Shown here one piece after another: positions 56,209 through 64,000 of a stretch of DNA of 64,000 bases. The DNA is taken from assembly GCF_000214415.1 (NCBI RefSeq), contig NC_015562.1, positions 1,651,130 to 1,715,129 of the forward strand. Direction: 5' to 3'. How positions within the stretch are numbered: the stretch's first letter is position 1; each line of letters opens with the position of its first letter. The notes beneath the pieces were generated by a model, which made no database searches, was not told the origin of the DNA, and saw nothing but the letters and a program-made list of their open reading frames with translations. Both the position numbers and the translations under genes were made by a program. Source of the stretch: Methanotorris igneus Kol 5. GTDB taxonomy: Archaea > AGJL01 > Methanococci > Methanococcales > Methanococcaceae.

Positions 56209-56349
56209 GTGGCTCATCTGTATATCCTGATAGAAAAGTATAAAAAATATGTTATAAAAGAATATGGTGTGTTAGATGATGAAAAAAGAGCAATCAAAAC
56301 CTTTAACTTGCCAAAAATAGTTTCAACATATCTACTTTTGACACATTAA
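56209..56349 (+). CDS. Possible small ORF or gene remnant
   Basis: A GTG-started frame of 46 codons (AHLYILIEKYKKYVIKEYGV, then DDEKRAIKTFNL…) has plausible residue composition, but no ribosome binding site is visible and I recognise no homologue. It may be a relic. Confidence 0.2.
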   Translation: MAHLYILIEKYKKYVIKEYGVLDDEKRAIKTFNLPKIVSTYLLLTH

Positions 56350-56392
56350 AGGTTGTAGCAAAAACATTCATTGAAATAGGGTGAGTAGGAAA

Positions 56393-56665
56393 ATGGAAAG
56401 GGTAGTTATTACAGTGACGGGAAAAGATAGAACAGGGATAGTAGCAAATATTTCAAGTGTTCTTGCAGAGAATAATGTAAATATTTTGGACATAAGGCAG
56501 ACAATTATGGATGATTTATTTACCATGATAATGCTTGTTGATATATCCAACGCAAAAGAGGATTTCTTAACTTTAAAAAAGAAGTTAAACGAAGTTGGAG
56601 AAAAAATAGGAGTCAAAGTTATAGCACAACATGAAGATATTTTCAAATATATGCACAGAATCTAA
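56393..56665 (+). CDS. ACT-domain protein (UPF0237 type)
   Basis: 90 residues; the whole protein is one ACT domain (VVITVTGKDRTGIVANISSV, NVNILDIRQTIMDDLFTMIM). Stand-alone ACT proteins of this type bind amino acids or act as regulators; function not established. GGGTGAG precedes the start at 56393. Confidence 0.85.
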   Translation: MERVVITVTGKDRTGIVANISSVLAENNVNILDIRQTIMDDLFTMIMLVDISNAKEDFLTLKKKLNEVGEKIGVKVIAQHEDIFKYMHRI

Positions 56666-56966
56666 AAAAGAAAAAGAAACAAAAAAAAACAACAAATAAC
56701 TTTTTATTTGGTTTAAGTCATCTACAAATATTTTTCACAACCATATAACTAAAAATTTCAATTGTTTTTGTATTCTTTGCTTAAGTTAATTTTTTATGGA
56801 CATTGCGTTAACTTCGGGGATGACTATACAAATTATATAATTTAATTTCGAAATAATAGTTTCCTCTTTATTTTTTATTTTCTATGAATAATGTTTTAAA
56901 ATAGTTTTAATCGAGTTTAAAACTTATTTATCTTTTTTTCTTTTTTTAAATATAGATAGTGATGTT

Positions 56967-57110
56967 ATAGTCGTTTGTATATCCTCTGCATTTATTAACC
57001 CATAACAAATTTTTGATAGGGTTATATGGTTATGGTTATTTTCAAATAAAGTATAGCCATTCCTTTTAATTTTAATCAAGTTTTCAACCATTTATAATGC
57101 AAATAGCTAT
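56967..57110. repeat. MITE-like repeat (copy I)
   Basis: Ends ATAGTCGTTTGTATA and TATAATGCAAATAGCTAT are inverted repeats with mismatches. It is the most diverged recognisable copy. Confidence 0.55.
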
Positions 57111-57121
57111 AAGTTGTGCTC

Positions 57122-57150
57122 TTGGTCAAAATGACCAAAAAATTTAAATA
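57122..57150 (+). promoter_or_regulatory. Palindromic operator plus TATA-like box
   Basis: TTGGTCAAAATGACCAA (57122-57138) is a perfect inverted repeat of seven-base arms, followed at once by AATTTAAATA (57141-57150), a TATA-like sequence. The palindrome would overlap the BRE/TATA zone, a usual site for archaeal repressors. The regulated gene is probably ino1 at 57439, or a transcript not seen. Confidence 0.5.
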
Positions 57151-57438
57151 ATGCTTGTTATTAATTATTATATAGAATATTATATAGAATTAATAGATTG
57201 TTGTTAGGTTATTTTGTGCAATCTTCCCCTATTCTAAATTTTTTGGCATCTCCAATGAGTTCAATTTTTTATTCTTGGGGGTATGATTCTATTTGAATTA
57301 TGTGTTGTTAGGGTTGTTTAAATACAAGATGCGTTATGAAAAAATAATGCCATGACTAAATAAATTCATATTATACTCTTACAAACCACCCCAAATATAA
57401 TAATTAATTATAAATAAAAATAAGAGGGGGTGATGGGG

Positions 57439-58590
57439 GTGGTTAGAGCACTAATTTTAGGACAAGGATTTGTCGCAAGTATTTTTGCAATAGGGGTAGA
57501 GAGGATTAAGAGGGGAGAAATTGATTGCTATGGAGTACCTTTGGCAAATGAACTCCCAATAAAAATTGAAGACATCGAAATAGTTGGAAGTTACGACGTA
57601 GATAAAAGTAAAATTGGGAAAACTATTTACGAAGTAGCTAAGAACTACTGGGATGGAGAAATTCCTGAAACTCTAAAAAATGTCACTATAAGAAAAGGAA
57701 TACATTTAAGAAGTTTGAGAAACCTTCCTATTGAAGCTGAAGGATTGGAGGACGAGATGTCATTAAAAGAGGCTGTTGAAAAACTTGTAGAGGAATGGAA
57801 AGAACTTAAACCAGATGTCATTGTCAACACTTGTACAACAGAGGCATTTGTTCCATTTGGAAATAAAGAAGAACTTATCAAAGCAATTGAAGAAAACAAC
57901 AAAGATAGATTAACTGCAACACAAGTCTATGCCTACGCTGCTGCACTTTATGCTAAAGAAGTTGGGGGAGCAGCATTTGTCAACACAATTCCAACATTAA
58001 TTGCAAACGATCCTGCATTTGTTGAGCTTGCTAAAGAATGCGACTTGGTAATATTTGGAGATGATGGGGCTACAGGAGCTACACCATTAACCGCTGATGT
58101 TTTGGCTCACTTAGCTCAAAGAAATAGGTATGTTAAAGATATTGCTCAATTCAACATTGGAGGAAATAATGATTTCTTGGCATTAACAGACAAAGAGAGA
58201 AACAAAAGTAAAGAATACACCAAATCCAGTATTGTTAAGGACATTTTGGGATACGACACTCCACACTACATAAAACCAACAGGTTACTTAGAGCCATTAG
58301 GAGATAAGAAGTTCATATCAATGCACATGGAATACATAAGTTTCAATGGAGCAGTTGATGAACTTATCATAAACGGAAGAATAAATGACAGTCCTGCATT
58401 AGCTGGGCTTTTAGTAGACTTAGTCAGATTAGGAAAAATAGCAATTGACAAAAAAGAATTTGGAACAGTATATCCAGTTAACGCATTCTACATGAAAAAC
58501 CCAGGTCCAAAAGACATGCCGAACATCCCAAGAACCATAGCATACGAAAAATTAAGAATGTGGGCAGGATTGAAACCAAGATGGCTCTAA
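57439..58590 (+). CDS. ino1: Myo-inositol-1-phosphate synthase
   Basis: 384 residues, NAD-dependent conversion of glucose-6-phosphate to inositol-1-phosphate for archaeal lipids (and osmolytes in some hyperthermophiles). N-terminal LILGQGFVASIFAIGVER, then FGDDGATGATPLTADVLAHL (NAD/active region), NIGGNNDFLALTDKERNKSK and EYISFNGAVDELI. I chose GTG 57439 because GGTGAT (57429-57434) lies four bases before it, as in other genes here; GTG 57430 and ATG 57433 are alternatives. Confidence 0.9.
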   Translation: MVRALILGQGFVASIFAIGVERIKRGEIDCYGVPLANELPIKIEDIEIVGSYDVDKSKIGKTIYEVAKNYWDGEIPETLKNVTIRKGIHLRSLRNLPIEAEGLEDEMSLKEAVEKLVEEWKELKPDVIVNTCTTEAFVPFGNKEELIKAIEENNKDRLTATQVYAYAAALYAKEVGGAAFVNTIPTLIANDPAFVELAKECDLVIFGDDGATGATPLTADVLAHLAQRNRYVKDIAQFNIGGNNDFLALTDKERNKSKEYTKSSIVKDILGYDTPHYIKPTGYLEPLGDKKFISMHMEYISFNGAVDELIINGRINDSPALAGLLVDLVRLGKIAIDKKEFGTVYPVNAFYMKNPGPKDMPNIPRTIAYEKLRMWAGLKPRWL

Positions 58591-58602
58591 TTTTTTAACT
58601 TT

Positions 58603-59577
58603 TCAGTTTTTAAGAGTTAACTTTTTATACACAATAATGCTCACATTATCTTTTGTTTTTTCCAATGCAATTTTTAATAATTCATTTACAATATCTTTTG
58701 AATTGTTATTGCTACTTACAGTTTTTAAAATAGTTTCCTTTTCAACATAGTCATGAAGTCCATCAGAACTCATCAACAATACATCACCATCAATTAAATC
58801 CCATTCGTAATCATCTACCTTAAATTCATCCAATCCCAATGCTGATGTAATAATATTTTTCATTGGATGGTGCATTGCCTCTTTTTCTGAAATATGTCCC
58901 TCATCTATTAACGCCTGAACTAAGGAGTGGTCTTTTGTTCTAAAAACTATTTCTCCATCTCTGATTAAATAAGCCCTACTATCCCCACAATTTGCAATAA
59001 TGCATTTATCTCCTTTAACTATTGCAGTTGTTAATGTTGTTCCCATCCCTTCCTTATCTCCAATGGCATTTTCTTTTATTTTGTTGTGTGCTGTATTGTA
59101 TGCATCTTTTAAAAGTTTTTTTATCTCTTCAATTGACAAATTTTCATTATAGTTTTTTGTAATAACTTCTTCTAAAATATCCACTGCCATTTTTGATGCA
59201 ACATCTCCTGCATTATGCCCTCCAATTCCATCTGCAACTGCTAATATGTAGATGTCTTTTATTTTTTTAATTAAAATATAATCTTCATTGTTTTCCCTAT
59301 TTCCCTTGTGGGATACACCGTAAGCGTTATTTTCCTCAAAAATAATTTCATTGCGGTTAATGTTTTCAGTAGATTTAATTTCTGAAAGTTTAGGTTCAAT
59401 TTTTGGTATTTCAATATTTTGGGGTTTTTCTGGGATTTCTATGTTATATTTATTATCTATATTGTTTTTCTCTTCAATATCTAATTTTGTAGGGATTTTA
59501 TGATTTCCTTCCTCTTTACTCTCAACAAATTCAAATATTTTTTTTAGCCCTTTATTAATAATTTTTTTAAAGTCCAT
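58603..59577 (-). CDS. PP2C-family Ser/Thr phosphatase
   Basis: About 324 residues: a charged N-terminal extension (about 1-80) with no recognised domain, then a PP2C/PPM catalytic domain with NRENNEDYILIK, VADGIGGHNAGDVAS (metal Asp-Gly), TTAIVKGDKCIIANCGDSRAYL, SSDGLHDYVEKE and KTKDNVSIIVYKK (last metal Asp). All metal-binding acids are present, so it should be active. GGTGAA precedes the ATG at 59577, 38 bases after the kinase gene's stop, so the two are very likely cotranscribed and act as a kinase-phosphatase pair. It lacks a membrane helix. Confidence 0.9.
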   Translation of the reverse strand: MDFKKIINKGLKKIFEFVESKEEGNHKIPTKLDIEEKNNIDNKYNIEIPEKPQNIEIPKIEPKLSEIKSTENINRNEIIFEENNAYGVSHKGNRENNEDYILIKKIKDIYILAVADGIGGHNAGDVASKMAVDILEEVITKNYNENLSIEEIKKLLKDAYNTAHNKIKENAIGDKEGMGTTLTTAIVKGDKCIIANCGDSRAYLIRDGEIVFRTKDHSLVQALIDEGHISEKEAMHHPMKNIITSALGLDEFKVDDYEWDLIDGDVLLMSSDGLHDYVEKETILKTVSSNNNSKDIVNELLKIALEKTKDNVSIIVYKKLTLKN

Positions 59578-59615
59578 ATTTTCACCATTTAAAAAATAAT
59601 TTATTAAAAAGAAAA

Positions 59616-62600
59616 TTATTTCCATTCCTTCTTAATCCTATTCAATAAAACTTCAAGTTTTTCTATGGTGTCTTTTCCAAGTGGGATACTTTCTTTAATT
59701 AGGAACTCTACATGTTTTATAGCCCCTTCTAATTCTTTTTTATTTTCTTCTGATTTGACATAATCTTTTAATATTTCTAATGCATCTAATAAACCAACCT
59801 TATCATTTGCCTTAGCACAATTTAAGGCAAGTTTTGTTATTGAATCTATTAGTTCTTTTGTTAATCTATTAATTTTTGATTTATCTGTTGATTTTTTAAT
59901 TAATTCTGTGGTTTTTGTTAATGTCTTTTTAAGTTCTTCTTTTTCTTTGTTCAGTTCTTCTAAGGAATTTAGAGCGTTTAAAAACTCATCTACTGACTGG
60001 AACCTATCTTCTTTTCTCTTTGCTAAAAGTTTTTCAAATATTCCATCAAATATTGATAGTTCTGGGTTTATTTTTGATGGCGGTGTTGGTTTTATGTTGG
60101 GATTTATTATTTTCAAAGACAGTTGGGCTAATGAAGTTGCTTCATAAGGTAGTTTTCCAGTTAAAAGTTCGTAGAATAATAATCCCAACTGGTAAATATC
60201 CGTTCTTTTATCTGTTTTTCCATATTCTTCTTCATCTATTTGCTCCGGTGCTGAATATAGTAAAGTTAATCCCTTTGTGGTTGTTGCTGTTGATGATTTT
60301 GCTCCTATTTTAGCCAATCCCCAATCTGTGATTTTTGGGGTTAAGTTTGAAGTTAGTAGTATGTTGGATGGTTTTATGTCTCTGTGGATTATATTCTTGG
60401 AATGAGCGTGTTTTAACCCCTCTGCTATTTGTTTTATTAATTTTATGGCATCTTTTGGATTTACTGGTTTTGGATAATCCTCTAAGTTGTTTATTTTCCT
60501 TCCGTTTATAGTGCAACCTTCAACATATTCCATTTCAATGTGCGGGATTGGTTCTTCAAAGGCATCATACATTTTAACAATATTTGGATGGTCGAGGTTT
60601 TTCCATGCTCTAATTTCTTTTAATAGGAATTTTTTGGCTTTTTCATCTAAATTAGGAACTTTTAATGCTATTGGTTGAGTTCCACCTTTTCTTTTAACTT
60701 TGAATACCTTTCCAAATCCACCTTCTCCTAATTTTTGTAGTGGGATGTATTTGTTTAATAGGGATTGTGGGAAGTCAGGTATATTGTTGGTGGTTTGAGT
60801 TGATGTTTGGGAAGGTTTTAACTCTGTTGATTCTGAAGGTTTTCTTTTTCTCATCTTAACTATTCCAACAGTTGCTATCAAGACGAGGAATCCTAAGAGT
60901 ATATAGGATTTTGGAAAACTGGATGTTTGTGAGGAGGATTTGGGTGTTGAAGTTTGTTCGGTAGATATTTTTTGGGTGTTGGTATTGGTTTTTTCTGTTT
61001 TTTGTGAGGATGTTGAGGGTGAGTTAGGTGAAGAGTATATTACATTACCGTTATCATCAATGATTGAGTCTATGGTTATAGATAATCCGTCATTTTTACT
61101 ATTTACTATTTCTGCTCCATCAAATCTCACTTGGAAGTCAGTTAAATCATAATTATTAGGATTTGATACTACAACTTTCCAAGTGTTTGAATTTATTCGT
61201 TCTACGGTTGTAATTGGTTCTTTGTCGGCATATTTTCTTACTCTGATCCAATCTAAGGTTGTGTCTGAGCCACTCCATGATGAAACGAGAACATGCTTTA
61301 CATTTGGAATGTCTTTTATATCATTATAACCATAGTCAAAGTGATATTCAACGTTTGGATCTTTTAATATGAAGGAATTTGGAGCAATTGTAGCTGATAC
61401 AATACCTACTAACCCATTGTGTGGAACATCATAACCTTTTACTATCTTGCCACCAGGATAGTAAAATCCCCACCAATCAGGTCCTCCATCGTCATATCTA
61501 TAGTTCAGTCTAATAGTTCCAAACCAATATCTAACATAATCAGTGTGAGACACTACTTTAGTTTCAATTATTACTGGTTGTTGTATTTCATAAGTAGAGT
61601 ACAGTCCATTACCTACATCTAAACCAAAAGCTTGTCCATTTGTAGTAGTATAATGTTCTGGATTTAGTATTATTTTACTATTGCTGATAGAATAAGACCC
61701 TATAGCTATCCATTTATTTCTATCTAAACTCGTTCCATCAAAATCATCAAAGAATTCAAATACCGCGTCTCCATTAGGAGTTTTTGAAGGATCTTTATGA
61801 ACTATTAGGACAACTTTACCATTTGCAGGGATATTGTGTATCTTAGTCCAGACATGATATTTGCCGTCAGTATGTTCAATCCAATAAGAAGATATTTTTT
61901 GGGTATTGGTATTGGTTTTTTCTGTTTTTTGTGAGGATGTTGAGGGTGAGTTAGGTGAAGAGTATATTACATTACCATTATCATCAATGATTGAGTCTAT
62001 GGTTATAGATAATCCGTCATTTTTACTATTTACTATTTCTGCTCCATCAAATCTCACTTGGAAGTCAGTTAAATCATAATTATTAGGATTTGATACTACA
62101 ACTTTCCAAGTGTTTGAATTTATTCGTTCTACGGTTGTAATTGGTTCTTTATCTGCGTATTTTCTTACTCTGATCCAATCCAAGGTTGTGTCTGAGCAAC
62201 TCCATGATGAAACAAAAACATGCTTTGCATTTGGAATGTCTTTTATATCATCATAACCATAGTCAAAGTGATATTCAACGTTTGGATCTTTTAATATGAA
62301 GGAATTTGGTGTAATTGTAGCTGATACAATGCCCACTAACCCATTGGGTGGAACATCATAACCTTTTGCTATCCTGCCACCAGGATAATGAAATCCCCAC
62401 CAATCAGGTCCTCCATCGTCATAACCATAACTCAGTCCAGTAGTTCCAAACCAATATCTAACGTAATCAGTGTGAGACACTACTTTAGTTTCAATCACTA
62501 CTGGTTGTTGTATTTCATAAGTAGAGTACAATCCATTATGTACATCTAAACCATAAACTTGTCCACGTGTGGTATAATGTTCTGGATTTAGTATTATTTT

Positions 62601-62909
62601 ACTATTGCTGATAGAATAAGACCCTATAGCTATCCATTTACTTGTATCCAAACTATTACCATCAAAATCATCAAAGAATTCAAATACTTTATCTCCATTA
62701 GGAGTTTTTGAAGGATCTTTATGAACTATTAAAACGACTTTACCATTTGCAGGGATATGAGGTATTTTAGTCCAGACATAATATTTGCCGTCAGTATGTT
62801 CAATCCAATAAGATAAAGTGTTAGTACTAACATCCTCTCCAAAAACCACTCCAATATTAATAAAGATTCCAATCAATACTAACCCAGTTATTAAACTTCT
62901 AAGTTTCAC
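59616..62909 (-). CDS. Receptor-like Hanks-type Ser/Thr kinase with duplicated DUF2341/lectin-like ectodomain
   Basis: 1097 residues. Signal peptide about 1-24; ectodomain repeats at about 33-340 and 341-650, each with DUF2341-like YWIEHTDGKY…VFEFFDDFDG followed by a jelly-roll-like body (DDGGPDWWGF); Ser/Thr-rich stalk; membrane helix about 669-685; cytoplasmic kinase about 720-985. Kinase motifs: LGEGGFGKVFKV (728-737), Lys750, Glu765, HRDIKPSNI (842-850), DWG (862-864, instead of DFG), SAPEQ (886-890), Asp904. All catalytic residues are present. A helical C-terminal tail of about 110 residues follows. Starts with GTG after GGTGAT. A TATA-like TATATATTTA lies about 25 bases before that site, so it may have its own promoter. 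Confidence 0.93.
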   Translation of the reverse strand: MKLRSLITGLVLIGIFINIGVVFGEDVSTNTLSYWIEHTDGKYYVWTKIPHIPANGKVVLIVHKDPSKTPNGDKVFEFFDDFDGNSLDTSKWIAIGSYSISNSKIILNPEHYTTRGQVYGLDVHNGLYSTYEIQQPVVIETKVVSHTDYVRYWFGTTGLSYGYDDGGPDWWGFHYPGGRIAKGYDVPPNGLVGIVSATITPNSFILKDPNVEYHFDYGYDDIKDIPNAKHVFVSSWSCSDTTLDWIRVRKYADKEPITTVERINSNTWKVVVSNPNNYDLTDFQVRFDGAEIVNSKNDGLSITIDSIIDDNGNVIYSSPNSPSTSSQKTEKTNTNTQKISSYWIEHTDGKYHVWTKIHNIPANGKVVLIVHKDPSKTPNGDAVFEFFDDFDGTSLDRNKWIAIGSYSISNSKIILNPEHYTTTNGQAFGLDVGNGLYSTYEIQQPVIIETKVVSHTDYVRYWFGTIRLNYRYDDGGPDWWGFYYPGGKIVKGYDVPHNGLVGIVSATIAPNSFILKDPNVEYHFDYGYNDIKDIPNVKHVLVSSWSGSDTTLDWIRVRKYADKEPITTVERINSNTWKVVVSNPNNYDLTDFQVRFDGAEIVNSKNDGLSITIDSIIDDNGNVIYSSPNSPSTSSQKTEKTNTNTQKISTEQTSTPKSSSQTSSFPKSYILLGFLVLIATVGIVKMRKRKPSESTELKPSQTSTQTTNNIPDFPQSLLNKYIPLQKLGEGGFGKVFKVKRKGGTQPIALKVPNLDEKAKKFLLKEIRAWKNLDHPNIVKMYDAFEEPIPHIEMEYVEGCTINGRKINNLEDYPKPVNPKDAIKLIKQIAEGLKHAHSKNIIHRDIKPSNILLTSNLTPKITDWGLAKIGAKSSTATTTKGLTLLYSAPEQIDEEEYGKTDKRTDIYQLGLLFYELLTGKLPYEATSLAQLSLKIINPNIKPTPPSKINPELSIFDGIFEKLLAKRKEDRFQSVDEFLNALNSLEELNKEKEELKKTLTKTTELIKKSTDKSKINRLTKELIDSITKLALNCAKANDKVGLLDALEILKDYVKSEENKKELEGAIKHVEFLIKESIPLGKDTIEKLEVLLNRIKKEWK

Positions 62910-62986
62910 AATATCACCACCTTATCTAATGAACATAAATATATAGATTTTTAAAAAATATAAAAAATATAAAATTTTTTATTAAC

Positions 62987-63999
62987 TCATCCCCCAAACT
63001 CCTCAGCCCATTTCTCATACTTCTCAATATCTTTTTTAGTCAAAGGACTTTTTATTTTCTTAAATGCCTCTTCAAAATCATCATTAGTTAGTGGTCTAAC
63101 ATTTAACTTTCTTTTTCTCAATTCGTTGTAGGGAAGTTTAGCCAATTCATGTAAGTCCTTATTCACATCCCTAATCATATTCCATATTGCCTCTTGACAG
63201 AGATTTTTCAAATCCCTACCAGAATAAAACCTTTCCACACACTTATCTGCAATTTCATCTAAATTAACATTCAACTTCACCCCTTTTGTGTTAATTTTAA
63301 TAATCTCCTTTGTTGCCTCCTTATCTGGTAATGGAATATAAATTCTCCTTGAAAACCTTGACAAAATTGCCTCATCTAAATCCCATGGTGTATTTGTTGC
63401 TGCTAATGTCAATATTAACCTATCCCTCCCTTTATCTTGAAAACCATCCAATTCAGTTAAAAGGGTAGATAGCATCCTCCTTGATGCCTCACTTGTTTCT
63501 TCACTTCTTTTTGTGGTTAAGGCATCTATTTCATCTATAAACACTATACTTGGAGCCATCTCTCTTGCAACATCATACAATGCACTGATTATCTTTGAGG
63601 ACTCTCCATAGTATTTGCTTAAAACAGATGATGCCTTCACATTAAAAAATGTTGCCTCTAAACTTCCAGCAGATGCAGATGCTAATAGTGTTTTACCTGT
63701 TCCTGGAGGACCAAATAACAAAATCCCTTTCCATGGCTGTATTGATGCTGGCTTTTGAAGTGCTGATATAACAATAGTTTCCATCATAAGTTGTTTAACT
63801 TCTTTCAACCCCCCTATGTCCTCCCATGTAATAGGAGATTTTTGTATTAGGTTGTTTTTCACAAAATTTTTAAACTTGTCAATTTCATCTTCTACCTCAG
63901 CTTTTGTAGTGTTTGATGATTCTGATTTTTTTGCAGGTTTGGATTTATTAACTTTTGATGGATTACTTATGCTATTTGCCACCATTTCCCATTTTTTAG
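62987..63999 (-). CDS. Vps4/CdvC-like AAA ATPase (probably truncated by window edge)
   Basis: One AAA module: WEDIGGLKEVKQLMMETIVI, Walker A LFGPPGTGKTLLAS, Walker B IVFIDEIDAL, and the meiotic-clade marks SEASRRMLSTLLTELDG and ATNTPWDLDEAILSRFSRRI then YIPLPDKEA. The C-terminal helix (KKDIEKYEKWAEEFGG) resembles that of Vps4/katanin/CdvC. The frame is open to the right edge (AKKWE before the ATG at 63985), so an N-terminal, perhaps MIT-like, domain may lie upstream. Proteasome-type features are absent. Same strand as the kinase and phosphatase, 77 bases from the kinase start. Function: substrate remodelling, possibly of an ESCRT-like or other filament. Confidence 0.85.
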   Translation of the reverse strand, partial: KKWEMVANSISNPSKVNKSKPAKKSESSNTTKAEVEDEIDKFKNFVKNNLIQKSPITWEDIGGLKEVKQLMMETIVISALQKPASIQPWKGILLFGPPGTGKTLLASASAGSLEATFFNVKASSVLSKYYGESSKIISALYDVAREMAPSIVFIDEIDALTTKRSEETSEASRRMLSTLLTELDGFQDKGRDRLILTLAATNTPWDLDEAILSRFSRRIYIPLPDKEATKEIIKINTKGVKLNVNLDEIADKCVERFYSGRDLKNLCQEAIWNMIRDVNKDLHELAKLPYNELRKRKLNVRPLTNDDFEEAFKKIKSPLTKKDIEKYEKWAEEFGG

Positions 64000-64000
64000 C

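Larger units (their letters stand above)
56666..57438. other. Long gene-free stretch upstream of ino1
   Basis: Contains AT-rich spacer, the repeat at 56967-57110, a 17-base palindrome at 57122-57138 and two TATA-like tracts (57141-57150, about 57315-57325). No coding frame supported. The leader of ino1 would be over 250 bases if the upstream TATA is used and about 90 if the second is. Confidence 0.6.

Noticed and set aside
1-64000. tRNA and rRNA genes
   Set aside because: I looked for cloverleaf-like GC-rich islands with GTTCGA-type T-loops. The GGTTCGA motifs at 5.8 and 26.2 kb belong to simple hairpin modules and not to tRNAs.

Overview
The window is AT-rich (by eye about two thirds A+T) and reads as chromosome from a hyperthermophilic, hydrogen-using methanogen of the Methanocaldococcaceae (Methanocaldococcus/Methanotorris type). 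The evidence is a complete Eha membrane hydrogenase operon, archaeal translation genes (gatD/gatE, L7Ae, S28e, L24e, archaeal alaS and metG), 4-phosphopantoate--beta-alanine ligase, a methanococcal S-layer-type protein, a class III (EppA-type) pilin signal and the recurrent ribosome binding site GGTGAT. No rRNA or tRNA gene was recognised.

Layout. 1-3.5 kb: a cut-off membrane protein, an IS481-like insertion sequence lying against the promoter of a secreted PGF-pre-PGF-type surface protein, and a ZPR1 zinc-finger gene. 3.8-17.5 kb: an XRE regulator with a 16-bp palindrome at its promoter, then ehaA-ehaO, three polyferredoxins, a CBS protein, a winged-helix protein and a small ThiS/MoaD-like protein. 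This operon has been invaded by palindromic repeats, a nested MITE, an IS200/605-type relic and an IS5-like insertion sequence with 10-bp target duplications; it also holds a duplicated 5' end of ehaH. 17.5-32 kb: S-layer paralogue, pyrE, hemB, metG, a pentapeptide-repeat gene broken by a tnpB-only element, alaS, the NfeD-stomatin pair, an OB-fold/Ada-like exported protein and a TctA-like permease. 32.3-34.1 kb: a seven-repeat CRISPR array with no cas genes nearby, then an IS4-like element. 34.4-50.9 kb: gatE-gatD, phosphopantothenate biosynthesis, a pilin between two MITEs, sucC, galE-like, a TdeIII-type restriction-modification pair, NhaP antiporter, UDP-ManNAc dehydrogenase, dapB, minD, a 259-bp remnant of an IS607-type element and three ribosomal protein genes. 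51-58.6 kb: cobK, a cation-efflux gene truncated by a full IS607 element (serine recombinase plus TnpB) whose other flank is the tail of a chemotaxis-receptor gene, a K+ channel, an ACT protein and inositol-phosphate synthase.

58.6-64 kb, minus strand, is the most unusual block. It encodes a Vps4/CdvC-like (meiotic-clade) AAA ATPase, probably cut by the window edge, a 1097-residue transmembrane Hanks-type Ser/Thr kinase with two nearly identical extracellular DUF2341/lectin-like repeats, and a PP2C phosphatase. I read it as a surface-sensing phospho-relay linked to an ESCRT-type remodelling ATPase; that link is inference.

Two other layers stand out. Several MITEs have termini of the type ATAGTCGTTTGC and lie between housekeeping genes, some with modular hairpins (including C-TTCG-G loops) inside them. 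Three IS607-type right ends carry a terminal hairpin whose stem sequence differs between copies while pairing is kept. Both TnpB proteins lack the usual third RuvC aspartate.
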